NCBI GenBank assembly: GCA_964531455.1
Contig: CAZHFZ010000007.1
Coordinates: 1 to 64,000, forward strand
DNA length: 64,000 nt
Reading direction: 5' to 3'
From: Ga0077527 sp964531455
GTDB taxonomy: Bacteria > Pseudomonadota > Gammaproteobacteria > Burkholderiales > SG8-41
Shown here: one piece after another, positions 54,529-62,728 of the stretch
Layout: the number at the start of each line of letters is the position of its first letter
How positions within the stretch are numbered: the stretch's first letter is position 1
Notes under the pieces: generated by a model
Told to the model about the DNA's origin: nothing
The model's input: the letters and a program-made list of their open reading frames with translations, nothing else
Databases searched by the model: none
Translations under genes and position numbers: made by a program

Positions 54529-54927
54529 TCAGAACACCCCCGCAAGGAACAGCAGCACAATCGATGCAATGAACCATCCGGCGTAATGCGCGCCGATGAT
54601 CACGGCGCCCGGCAGGAACTTCTCGCCAATCTGGACCGGCATCGCCTTCGGCGTGACGTTGAACCACGACATCGAGTGATAAATCGCGAACGCGAGGATC
54701 AGCAGTTGCAGTTGGACCCCAATGGGCGCCGTGAGGTTGTCCAGAAAAGTCTCCCACGCCTCACGCCCTTCGGACAGGCGCTTCAGCCCAACGAGCAAAA
54801 CCAGTGCATGCAGGGCAATGAATACACAGGTAACCTCGCGCGCCATGTATCGCATGTATCGGGGGCTGCGCAAAAACCAGCGGTAACGGGACACTTCACG
54901 CACATAGGGTTTTCCGTGGGCACTCAT
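54529..54927 (-). CDS. frdC: fumarate reductase membrane anchor subunit C
   Basis: This 132-aa anchor has three helices. The N-terminus KPYVREVSRYRWFLRSPRYM and MAREVTCVFIALHAL follow the FrdC pattern, including the Glu (Glu31) equivalent to the quinone-site Glu29 of E. coli FrdC. AIYHSMSWFNVTPKAMPV corresponds to the LLHTKTWFELAPKA region, with the conserved His. This is clearly the QFR rather than SDH type of anchor. It overlaps frdB by four bases. Confidence 0.9.
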   Translation of the reverse strand: MSAHGKPYVREVSRYRWFLRSPRYMRYMAREVTCVFIALHALVLLVGLKRLSEGREAWETFLDNLTAPIGVQLQLLILAFAIYHSMSWFNVTPKAMPVQIGEKFLPGAVIIGAHYAGWFIASIVLLFLAGVF

Positions 54928-55667
54928 TTTTTGCTCCCGGGGAGAAGATGCTCCTGATACCAGTCGACCGTACTCTTGATTTTGACCTGCTGCAGCGCCC
55001 CGGCCGGATCAACGTGTTCCGGACAGACTTCCGAACAGGCGCCGACAAATGAACATTCCCACACCCCTTCATTGGAAGCGATTTCCTGCTGCCGCTGTTC
55101 ACGCCCGCCGTCGCGCGAATCCTCGTTGTAACGATGCGCCAGCGAAATCGCCGCGGGACCGATGAACTTGGGCACCAGCCCGTATTCCGGACAGGCGGCA
55201 TAACAGAGCATGCAGTTGATGCACAGCGTGTATTGCTTGTATTTCTTCAATTCGGCCGGCGACTGCCTGAATTCGCCCGCCTCGACCGGTTGGTCTTCCC
55301 TGGGGATCAGGTAGGGCTTGACGCGTTTGAGCTTGGTCACGAAATCGTCAATTACCGTGACCAGATCGCGCTGGATCGGAAAATTGGCCAGCGGTTCGAC
55401 GCGTATCACGCCCTCATATTCACGCAGGAAAGCCTTGCACGCCAGTTTCGGCTCGCCATTGATCATCATGCCGCAGCTGCCGCACACGGCCATATGGCAG
55501 GACCAGCGGTAACTCAGTGTCGGATCAATGGCTTCCTTGACGTGATTCAGCGCATCGAGCACCACCCACTCATTCATGCAGGGTACGCTGTAACGCTGAA
55601 AGCGCGGCGCGGCATCCGTTTCCGGATTAAAACGCAGCACCTCCAGTTCGACGATGCGCTCGCTCAT
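54924..55667 (-). CDS. frdB: fumarate reductase iron-sulfur subunit
   Basis: This 247-aa subunit carries electrons between the membrane quinol and FrdA. The 2Fe-2S ligands are in SCHMAVCGSCGMMINGEPKLAC. The 4Fe-4S motif is CINCMLCYAACP. The 3Fe-4S region is CSFVGACSEVCPEHVDPAGALQQ, which closely follows the FrdB form. It starts in a four-base overlap with the frdA stop and ends in a four-base overlap with frdC, so translation of the complex is coupled. Confidence 0.93.
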   Translation of the reverse strand: MSERIVELEVLRFNPETDAAPRFQRYSVPCMNEWVVLDALNHVKEAIDPTLSYRWSCHMAVCGSCGMMINGEPKLACKAFLREYEGVIRVEPLANFPIQRDLVTVIDDFVTKLKRVKPYLIPREDQPVEAGEFRQSPAELKKYKQYTLCINCMLCYAACPEYGLVPKFIGPAAISLAHRYNEDSRDGGREQRQQEIASNEGVWECSFVGACSEVCPEHVDPAGALQQVKIKSTVDWYQEHLLPGSKK

Positions 55668-57454
55668 TTCAGTTCCCCCGCATTCTTTTCGTCTGCGCTT
55701 TTTTCCCCCGAGTAATCACGCACGCCCGGCGGCGAACGGGTGATCACCACATCGGAATAGCCGATCTCGGGCGGCTGTGCACCACAATAGCGGGCCAGAC
55801 TGTGCCGCAAATACTTCTCGTCATCACGCGCCGTGAAATCCAGCCGCTGATGCGCGCCGCGCGATTCACGCCGCTCCAGCGCACTGACCGTCACCGCTTC
55901 CGCACAGTCGAGCATCGCGCCCAACTCCATCGCCTGCAACAGATCGGTGTTGTAAACGTTGGTCTTGTCGTGCAGTTCAATGAGTGCGAAACGCTCGCGC
56001 AACGCACTCAGCGTGGCGCAAGCCTGCTTCAGCCCCTCGCCACTGCGATAAATGCCGGCGTTTTCCTCCATCGTCGCCATCATTTCCTTGCGCAGCCCGG
56101 CGATAGTCTCGCTGCCATTGGTGCGGCTGAACAACTCACGCAATCGCGCCTGCGCGTCATCTGCGCCGGCCGTGATGGCCGCCTCGTTCGCCGAGCCTGT
56201 GCCATTGTCCAGATATTCCAGCGCGCTCAGCGCGGCACGACGGCCGAACACCAGAAGCTCGGTCAATGAATTGGAACCCAGCCGGTTGGCGCCATTGATG
56301 CTGACGCAGGCGCACTCGCCCGCCGCATAAAGGCCTTTCATAGAGGTCTCCGCGCGGATGTTGGTATCGATGCCGCCCATCATGTAATGCACCACCGGCC
56401 GCACCGGCACCGGATCGGTAACCGGATCGACACTGAGGTAACTGGTTGCCATGTCGCGCACCAGCGGCAACCGCTCATTGATTTTCTGTTCACCGAGATG
56501 ACGCAGGTCGAGCATCATGCAATCGCCCCAGCGTGTCGGCACCATATTGCCCTTCTTCTGCTCATGCCAGAACGCCTGGCTGACACGGTCGCGCGGTCCC
56601 AGCTCCATGGTTTTCAGCACCGGCTGGCCTACTGGCGTTTCCGGTCCCATGCCATAGTCCTGCAGAAACCGGCGGCCGTTTTTATTGACCAGAATGCCGC
56701 CTTCACCACGGCAGGCTTCGGTGAGCAGGGTCCCCGTGTTCGGCAGCCCCGTCGGGTGATACTGCACAAACTCCATGTCCTTCAGCGGCACACCTGCACG
56801 ATAGGCCAGCGCCATGCCATCACCGGTCTTGATCGCGCCGTTGGTGGTGAACGGAAACATGCGCCCGGCGCCGCCGCTGGCGATGATCACCGCATCGGCA
56901 CGGATGAATTTCATCTGGCCGCTGCGCATTTCGATGGCAGTAAAACCACGGCAATGACCGTCCTCGACCACGAGGTCGGTGACGTAGTACTCGTCAAAGC
57001 GCTGGATGGACGGAAACTTCAGCGAAGTCTGGAACAGCGTATGCAGAATATGAAAACCGGACTTGTCGGCAGCAAACCAGGTACGCTGCTTTTTCATGCC
57101 GCCAAACGGACGTACCGCCACCGAGCCGTTCGCCTCGCGGCTCCACGGACAGCCCCAGTGTTCCAGTTGCAACAGCTCTTTTGGGGCTTCGCGGATGAAG
57201 TAGTCCACCGCATCCTGATCGGACAGCCAGTCGCCGCCGCCAACCGTATCGTGGAAATGATGGTCCAGACTGTCATCGGATTTGATCACCCCGGCTGCCC
57301 CCCCTTCGGCAGCGCAGGTGTGGCTGCGCATCGGGTAGACCTTGGAGACCAGCGCAATTTTCAGTGATGGACGGAACTCTGCCAGCGCTATTGCCGCACG
57401 CAACCCCGCTCCACCAGCCCCCAAAACGGCAATATCTGTTTTTATGGTTTCCAC
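55664..57454 (-). CDS. frdA: fumarate reductase flavoprotein subunit
   Basis: This is the catalytic subunit of quinol:fumarate reductase, which reduces fumarate to succinate on the cytoplasmic face. The FAD motif is AVLGAGGAGLRAAIALAE. His45 in PMRSHTCAAEGG is the covalent flavin ligand, at the position found in E. coli FrdA. FHDTVGGGDWL, QYHPTGLPNTGTLLTEACRG and HYMMGGIDTN follow. It closely resembles E. coli FrdA along its length. The GTG at 57454, with GGGAG just upstream, gives an N-terminus that aligns exactly with E. coli FrdA. A TTG at 57514 would add 20 odd residues and is rejected. Confidence 0.93.
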   Translation of the reverse strand: METIKTDIAVLGAGGAGLRAAIALAEFRPSLKIALVSKVYPMRSHTCAAEGGAAGVIKSDDSLDHHFHDTVGGGDWLSDQDAVDYFIREAPKELLQLEHWGCPWSREANGSVAVRPFGGMKKQRTWFAADKSGFHILHTLFQTSLKFPSIQRFDEYYVTDLVVEDGHCRGFTAIEMRSGQMKFIRADAVIIASGGAGRMFPFTTNGAIKTGDGMALAYRAGVPLKDMEFVQYHPTGLPNTGTLLTEACRGEGGILVNKNGRRFLQDYGMGPETPVGQPVLKTMELGPRDRVSQAFWHEQKKGNMVPTRWGDCMMLDLRHLGEQKINERLPLVRDMATSYLSVDPVTDPVPVRPVVHYMMGGIDTNIRAETSMKGLYAAGECACVSINGANRLGSNSLTELLVFGRRAALSALEYLDNGTGSANEAAITAGADDAQARLRELFSRTNGSETIAGLRKEMMATMEENAGIYRSGEGLKQACATLSALRERFALIELHDKTNVYNTDLLQAMELGAMLDCAEAVTVSALERRESRGAHQRLDFTARDDEKYLRHSLARYCGAQPPEIGYSDVVITRSPPGVRDYSGEKSADEKNAGELK

Positions 57455-57543
57455 CGCTCCCGCCCCCTTTATTTTAAAGCTGCCCGCAGGGTCAGCTTCT
57501 TGCCATTGAGTCAACAGGTTAAGCGGTGTCCCCGGTCATGTAT

Positions 57544-57557
57544 TTGATCTGGATTAA
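57544..57557 (-). promoter_or_regulatory. FNR/Anr-like binding site upstream of frdA
   Basis: TTGATctggATTAA matches the FNR consensus TTGAT-N4-ATCAA at nine of ten positions. Its centre lies about 97 bases before the frdA GTG. If it activates at the usual -41.5, transcription would begin near 57509, leaving a leader of about 55 bases. Anaerobic induction is what a fumarate reductase operon would need. Confidence 0.6.
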
Positions 57558-57677
57558 TACTTTGCATGGATGCACGGCTGCCGGCAACGAGCGCCTGCAC
57601 CCCGCTATACTGCAGGGCTGCCGCCCGACCGGAATGACGGCGTCAGACTAACACCATTACCGGAAAGACCAATACCA

Positions 57678-58543
57678 ATGAGTTCCACGCCAATACGACT
57701 GGGTTTAATGGGCTTCGGAGAAGCCGCCACCCGCCTCGCGAAAGATTTCAAGCAGGCAGGATTCAACAACATCGTCGGTTACAGCCGCAGCGGCGCCAAG
57801 GCGCAACCGGGCGACCCCCTCTACGAGCGCGCAGAAGCCGCAGGTGTGACACTGGTGAAGACTGTCAGCGCTCTGGCCAAAAAGTCGGATGTCATCATTG
57901 CACTGACGCCGGGCAAAGCTGCTGTTTCCGCGCTGAAAAAAATCCTCAAGCACCTGCGCCCCGACCATCTCTATATCGACGCCAGCAGCAATTCGGCGCA
58001 TGCGATGGAACAGGCTGCCGCACTCGTGGGCAACGCAGCAAAGTTTGTCGACGCCTCGGTGANNNNNNNNNNAGCGGTCCGCACGCCGCCGAGTTCCACG
58101 ACCGGATGACGCCGCACGGCATGGTCATCACTGTTGTTGGCAGCAACCCGGGCGACGCCAGCGCGATGAAACTGATCCGCAGCGTGCTGATGAAGGGCCT
58201 GGCCATGCTGCTGCTCGAAACCATGGAAGCCGCGCAGCGCCGCAACATCCTCGATGCAGTCATCGAAGACTCGTCGGTCACGTTCAATGAAATTCCTTTC
58301 CAGAAAATCATCAAGCGCTACATCGGCGGCACCGCCGTGCACTGCGAGCGTCGCATCCATGAAATGAAGGAATGCCTGGAATTGCTGCACGACATGAAAT
58401 CAACTGACCGGGCCACCAAAAGCACCATCGCCATGCTGCGCGAGATGGTCAAGATGGGCATGCCGCAGAAGTTCACCAGTGAACCCGATAGCATCCATCC
58501 GGTCATCGATGCGTTGATTGCAGCCCGCGACGCAGGGAAGTAG
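57678..58543 (+). CDS. NAD(P)-dependent dehydrogenase with DUF1932 domain, interrupted by assembly gap
   Basis: The N-terminal part from MSSTPIRLGLMGFGEAATRL has a Rossmann fold (GLMGFGEAATRLAKDF, then YIDASSNSAHAME) like 3-hydroxyisobutyrate/6-phosphogluconate dehydrogenases. After 10 N the sequence resumes SGPHAAEFHDRMTPHGMVITVVG in another frame and continues to a stop through a helical domain (IKRYIGGTAVHCERRIHEMKE) of the DUF1932 type. The frame change is caused by the placeholder N run, not by mutation; some tens of bases are probably missing. ATG at 57678 is preferred over the upstream in-frame start at 57570. It is divergent from the frd operon. Confidence 0.75.
58063..58072. other. 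assembly gap (10 N)
   Basis: A run of ten N joins two pieces of one gene in different frames. It is a scaffold placeholder of unknown real length. Confidence 0.98.
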
Positions 58544-58567
58544 TCCGTCAGCAGCATCAACCACCAC

Positions 58568-59491
58568 ATGGCACACACCCACGCGCAAGACCATCACGGT
58601 CATGACCATGGCTACAGCGGTGGTTATGGCCGAGCATTCGGCATCGGCATCACGCTGAACCTCGGCTTTGTCGTGGTTGAAGCCTGGTATGGCTGGAAAA
58701 CAGGTTCCTTGGCACTGCTGGCCGACGCTGCGCACAACCTCGGCGATGTCGGCGGACTGCTGCTGGCATGGATGGCCTATGCCGCGGCAAAACTGCGGCC
58801 GAGTGAAAGCAAGACTTACGGCTGGCAACGGGGGTCCATCCTTGCCAGCTTCATCAATGCGGCCATCCTGCTGGTCGCCATGGGCTCCCTGGGGTGGGAG
58901 GCCATCCATCGACTGCAGGATCCGGCGCCGATCGCCGCAGGCACCGTAATGGCCGTTGCCGCGGTCGGCGTACTGGTCAACTCCGTAACCGCCATGCTGT
59001 TCATGGCCGGCGGCAAAACCGACCTCAACCTCCGCGGCGCTTTCCTGCACATGGCGGCTGATGCACTGGTTTCCGTTGGCGTCATCATCGCTGGCGCGTT
59101 GTACCTGTGGAAGGGCTGGACCTGGATTGATCCGGTCGCGAGCATTCTCATCGCCCTCGTCGTGATTGTCGGCACCTGGTCACTGTTCCGCCAGTCTCTG
59201 CATCTGCTGTTCGACGGCGTACCCGAACACATCAGCGTGGCCGAAGTACGCGAATCGCTCAACAGCATTGCCGGCGTCGCGTCCGTGCATGACCTGCATG
59301 TCTGGGCCATGAGCACCGCAGAACCTGCGCTGACGGCACACCTGGTCGTGCGCGGCGAGCTCTCGGCAGACGGCATCCTGCGTGATGCGCAGATCGTATT
59401 GCACAAGCGTTTCGGCATTCACCACGTCACGCTGCAACTTGAAGCCGAAGCGTGCGCAGATCACTGCGCAAGTGAGACTGCGCCGCATTGA
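58568..59491 (+). CDS. cation diffusion facilitator metal exporter
   Basis: This 307-aa CDF transporter (CzcD/ZitB-like) exports Zn(II) or related metals in exchange for protons. It has a His-rich N-terminus (HTHAQDHHGHDHG) and six membrane helices. The metal-site motif LADAAHNLGDVGG is in helix 2 and HMAADALVSVG in helix 5. A C-terminal cytoplasmic domain (VHDLHVWAMSTAEPALTAHL) ends the protein. It follows the dehydrogenase gene by 24 bases and may share its transcript. Confidence 0.93.
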   Translation: MAHTHAQDHHGHDHGYSGGYGRAFGIGITLNLGFVVVEAWYGWKTGSLALLADAAHNLGDVGGLLLAWMAYAAAKLRPSESKTYGWQRGSILASFINAAILLVAMGSLGWEAIHRLQDPAPIAAGTVMAVAAVGVLVNSVTAMLFMAGGKTDLNLRGAFLHMAADALVSVGVIIAGALYLWKGWTWIDPVASILIALVVIVGTWSLFRQSLHLLFDGVPEHISVAEVRESLNSIAGVASVHDLHVWAMSTAEPALTAHLVVRGELSADGILRDAQIVLHKRFGIHHVTLQLEAEACADHCASETAPH

Positions 59492-59678
59492 ACCATGCCT
59501 GACCGCCAGCGGCTGCTCTCCGCGCTGATAGCCCCGGTTTGCATCACGGCAATGTGGCGCCTCAAAGGCTGGCCTGGTGCGCTGGCGATTCGTGTCCCGT
59601 GCTGGCTATTGCTGCGGATCCCGGCCGCGGCCATCCTCGCGCAGCGCCTGCGCTGCATTTAAACAGGGCGGCAACACC

Positions 59679-60521
59679 TTGACCATCGAAGTCATGCTTG
59701 CCGTGTTGCTGGGTGCGCTGCTGCATTCCGCATGGAATGCGATGATCCGCAGCAGCAGCGACCGCGCGCTGGACATGGTGCTGGTTGTCACCGGCGCCAC
59801 AGTCATCACCGGATGCCTGTTGCCATTCTCATCGCTGCCGGCCACGGCCAGCTGGCCTTACCTGATCGCTTCAGGCGTGATTCACGTGGTCTATTTCACG
59901 CTGGTCGCGCTGTCCTACCGCCACGGAGAGCTGAGCTTTGCCTACCCGATCATGCGCGGCTCGGCGCCGGTGTTGTCGGCCATCGCTGCAGCCCTGCTGC
60001 TGGCGGAATGGCCCAGTGCAGGCGGCTGGCTGGGTGTGCTGCTGATCTGCGGCGGCGTGATGCTTCTTGCGGCCGATTCCTGGCGCAACGGCCAGCTCAA
60101 TCGACAGGCCACGCTGTTCGCGCTGGCAACGGCGGGAACCATCGTCATCTACACGCTGGTTGACGGCGTCGGCGCACGCCTGTCGGGAAACCCCGCGGTT
60201 TACACAGGATGGGTATTCGTGCTGACCGCCGTTCCGCTGCTTGCCTTGTTCAGCAAGGTTCATGGCCGTCGCACGGCAACCTATCTGCACCGGCACTGGA
60301 AACGCGGCCTTGTCGGCGGAGCCTGCACGCTCGCGTCCTATGCGCTCTCGTTATGGGCGATTACCCAGGCCCCGATTGCGCTGGTCGCGGCACTGCGCGA
60401 AACCTCGGTTGTGTTTGGCGCCGTGATTGCGGCAACGTTGCTGCGCGAACCGGTCAGCCGCAATCGCTGGCTGGCAATACTGGTGGTCGTCGCCGGCGCC
60501 ATCGCCATAAAAATGGCCTGA
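59679..60521 (+). CDS. EamA/DMT-family transporter
   Basis: This membrane protein of about 280 residues has ten helices in two EamA repeats (LLGALLHSAWNAMIRS at the start, REPVSRNRWLAILVVVAGAIAI near the end). The family exports or imports small metabolites; the substrate is unknown. The TTG at 59679 gives MTIEVMLAVLLGALLHSAWN, which fits family N-termini. A far upstream GTG at 59577 adds a Cys/Arg-rich segment and is rejected; ATG at 59694 is an alternative. Confidence 0.82.
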   Translation: MTIEVMLAVLLGALLHSAWNAMIRSSSDRALDMVLVVTGATVITGCLLPFSSLPATASWPYLIASGVIHVVYFTLVALSYRHGELSFAYPIMRGSAPVLSAIAAALLLAEWPSAGGWLGVLLICGGVMLLAADSWRNGQLNRQATLFALATAGTIVIYTLVDGVGARLSGNPAVYTGWVFVLTAVPLLALFSKVHGRRTATYLHRHWKRGLVGGACTLASYALSLWAITQAPIALVAALRETSVVFGAVIAATLLREPVSRNRWLAILVVVAGAIAIKMA

Positions 60522-60600
60522 TTGCTCACGCGCCTGAAAGCTGTTGAACAGCCTTGGCGGTGCCGGCACTGGAGCAAAGCAAGGGTATATTATAAGTAAT

Positions 60601-60623
60601 TGATTAATATAATAAATTAATCA
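60601..60623. other. AT-rich perfect inverted repeat between convergent genes
   Basis: TGATTAAT (60601-60608) and ATTAATCA (60616-60623) flank ATAATAA, in an AT-only island of about 40 bases. It overlaps the stop of the minus-strand hydrolase gene. The hairpin would be weak because it has almost no G or C, so it is more plausible as a protein-binding palindrome than as a terminator. Confidence 0.55.
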
Positions 60624-61523
60624 TTTCCCGGATACCGGGTAATCGAATCCGAGTGGGCGCACGAATCCATCGAACGCTGCAGTCCAGATCGGCAATCCAG
60701 CCGCCGCGGCAAACATACTGTGTCCGTCGTTGCCAAAAGGCGGCTGCATCACCAGCACGCCACGCGCCCCGGCAGCCTCAAAAGCGCGGAACCACGCGCG
60801 CACATGTTCCGGTGCGAAAAAACGGTCGTTTTCCGCGTAGTGCCACAATACCGGCACACGTATCGTTTGCGCAAAGCGGGCGATGGTGCGTGTCATGCCG
60901 TCCGCATCACAGGGCTCTCCGGGTCGCGTGTCGGGTTGACCACCGCGTCCGCCGGACAAGTTGACCACAGCGATGACGCCCGGTGGCACCTGACTGGCTG
61001 CAGCGATTGATGCGAAGCCGCCAGCTGACTGCCCGACCAGAATGATTCGCTCGCGATCTACATATGCAAGGTTGCGCGCGTAATCCACCGTTGCAACAAG
61101 ATCAACCGCAGCCTGCACACCCGCCGCGTAATAATCCGGTGCAGAACAACGGAAAAAGGTTTCCGCCCATGGGCCGCCGGTATCGCCATATCCGCGACGC
61201 ATCGGCACGATGACCGCGAAACCGCGCCGCGTGAATTCGCGGATCCGGCTCAAGACACGGTAACGCCCCATCTTGCCGCGTTCAGCGGCGTTGGTGGGGC
61301 TGCCGTGGCTCAGCACGATCAGCGGAAACGGACCGTCGCCCTGCGGCCGGTAGCTTGTGGCAACCAGCGCCGCGACACCGGACCCCGGCGGCAACGGTAT
61401 GCTGACCACTTCCTCACGCAATGTCGCGTCAAGGTTCTGTGCATGCGCGACAGCGACGAATAACGTCACCATCAAACAGACCACAAGCACCGGCAGACCG
61501 CAGAAGCACCGGCGCATGAACAT
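60621..61523 (-). CDS. exported alpha/beta hydrolase, dienelactone-hydrolase-like
   Basis: This 300-aa protein has a signal peptide (LPVLVVCLMVTLFVAVAHAQ) and an alpha/beta-hydrolase domain. The oxyanion-side strand is PLIVLSHGSPTNAAERG, the nucleophile GQSAGGFASIA, the acid YAENDRFF and the catalytic His GNDGHSMF. It acts in the periplasm or outside the cell. The substrate is unknown. It lies 21 bases downstream of the TauD-like dioxygenase gene and may be co-transcribed with it. Confidence 0.85.
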   Translation of the reverse strand: MFMRRCFCGLPVLVVCLMVTLFVAVAHAQNLDATLREEVVSIPLPPGSGVAALVATSYRPQGDGPFPLIVLSHGSPTNAAERGKMGRYRVLSRIREFTRRGFAVIVPMRRGYGDTGGPWAETFFRCSAPDYYAAGVQAAVDLVATVDYARNLAYVDRERIILVGQSAGGFASIAAASQVPPGVIAVVNLSGGRGGQPDTRPGEPCDADGMTRTIARFAQTIRVPVLWHYAENDRFFAPEHVRAWFRAFEAAGARGVLVMQPPFGNDGHSMFAAAAGLPIWTAAFDGFVRPLGFDYPVSGK

Positions 61524-61544
61524 GACTAGGCGCGCTGCCTTGCG

Positions 61545-62627
61545 TTAATCACCGAGCCGCATGCCCAGCGCAGTGGCCTGGCGCGCCTCGAAGGCCTTGC
61601 GCAGCGCGTCGTGCTGCTGGCCGATGATGCCGCCGCGTACGGTGCCGCGACCCACCGCCTTGTAAAGCACACCCCAGCTTTGAGGCAGGCGATCACCGTC
61701 GGGCGGCGCCAGCCACAGGCGGAACAGCAGGCGTTTCTGCGCAGGGTCGTCGAAGTCCTTGAAGTCCGTACGCGAATGCAGCGTGACATGGCTGTTGATG
61801 ATCTGCAGGTCGCCCGGTTGCAGCCACATCGAGTGCGCCAGATCATCACGCCGCACCAGTGCATCAAAAGCTTCCAGCGCTTCCCACTGTTTCGCCGACA
61901 GTTTCGGAACACCCTCGATTTTCTGCGCCGACGTCACACGATTGCGGTTCCATTTGCTGAAGAGTTTTCCGTCCACTGAATCAAAGATCGGATGCGGATA
62001 GGACGGCGCCTCGTCCGGCGCCTGCTCGCCCTGTCGGCTGAAGTGGATCGGCACATGCAGCAAATCGGCAAGATCAGGATGCTCACGCTGCATTGCGTGA
62101 TAAGCCGCAACCGAACTGGTGGTGATGCTCATGCCTCCCTCGGCAGCACGGTTGTAACAGCTCAGCGCGACCACATCCGTCGAGTCGGTATGAAAATCCA
62201 GCTCGGCATTGGTGTTGTAGCCGCGTCCAGTACCGGTGCGGTAAGTATTCCCGGCATCGCGCACCGCTGAAATGTAATGGCTCTGCCCGCCCTGCGGCCG
62301 GCCGACGCCGAAATGCAGCCCGATGCCCCAGGTCAACAGTTCAAAATCCTTTTCATCGAGGCCTTCGCGCGGCAGGCCACGCACCAGGGCAACACCGCGC
62401 CCGCGCTGCATTTCCGCAAACGCCGCCGCCAGCACCGGATAGGCGCTGCCGAGATCAAAATCATCGCGGCTGTAATCGAAATGCGTTTTGCTCTGATCCA
62501 GCGCCTGGGTCAACGCCGCAACAAGATCGCAGCGCGCGCGATCATCCAGCGTAAACACCCAGCGGCGGTCGGCATCAAGTTCTGCGGCGGTCCAGGCCGC
62601 CGGTGTGTCGTTCAATTGAAAGGCCAT
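61545..62627 (-). CDS. TauD/TfdA-family Fe(II)/2-oxoglutarate-type dioxygenase
   Basis: This 360-aa member of the TauD/TfdA fold has the iron-binding His146-x-Asp148 in LDFHTDSTDVV. The distal His is in NSHVTLHSRTDF (His284 by pattern), and the Arg that usually binds 2-oxoglutarate is in LLFRLWLAPPDGDR. Such enzymes hydroxylate or cleave small organic compounds. No specific substrate can be given. It lies between the exported hydrolase and, beyond a terminator, the cupin-rubredoxin gene. Confidence 0.87.
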   Translation of the reverse strand: MAFQLNDTPAAWTAAELDADRRWVFTLDDRARCDLVAALTQALDQSKTHFDYSRDDFDLGSAYPVLAAAFAEMQRGRGVALVRGLPREGLDEKDFELLTWGIGLHFGVGRPQGGQSHYISAVRDAGNTYRTGTGRGYNTNAELDFHTDSTDVVALSCYNRAAEGGMSITTSSVAAYHAMQREHPDLADLLHVPIHFSRQGEQAPDEAPSYPHPIFDSVDGKLFSKWNRNRVTSAQKIEGVPKLSAKQWEALEAFDALVRRDDLAHSMWLQPGDLQIINSHVTLHSRTDFKDFDDPAQKRLLFRLWLAPPDGDRLPQSWGVLYKAVGRGTVRGGIIGQQHDALRKAFEARQATALGMRLGD

Positions 62628-62673
62628 GCGAATAACCCTGAATTCATCAATAAAGCGCTCAATGGATGACTCA

Positions 62674-62711
62674 AAAGCAAAGGGCGCAGCATCTGCACGA
62701 CGCTGCGCCCC
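62674..62711 (-). terminator. rho-independent terminator after the cupin-rubredoxin gene
   Basis: GGGCGCAGC (62683-62691) and GCTGCGCCC (62703-62711) form a 9-bp stem with an 11-base loop. On the minus strand it is followed by TTTGCTTTT. Confidence 0.75.
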
Positions 62712-62728
62712 TGTTGCGTGATACTGCG

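Noticed and set aside
54186..54569. Longer frdD from an upstream in-frame start
   Set aside because: The extra residues are Cys-rich and antisense-like, overlap frdC, and would precede the FrdD-type start MAKSNKPVVWG.
55664..57454. Succinate dehydrogenase sdhA as an alternative name for the flavoprotein gene
   Set aside because: FrdC and FrdD anchors of the E. coli type, the FrdA-like N-terminus and the adjacent rquA all favour fumarate reductase. Reverse activity in vivo cannot be excluded.
60597..60612. Possible FNR site in the AT-rich island
   Set aside because: The half-sites do not match TTGAT-N4-ATCAA, and the location between two gene ends is not a promoter region.
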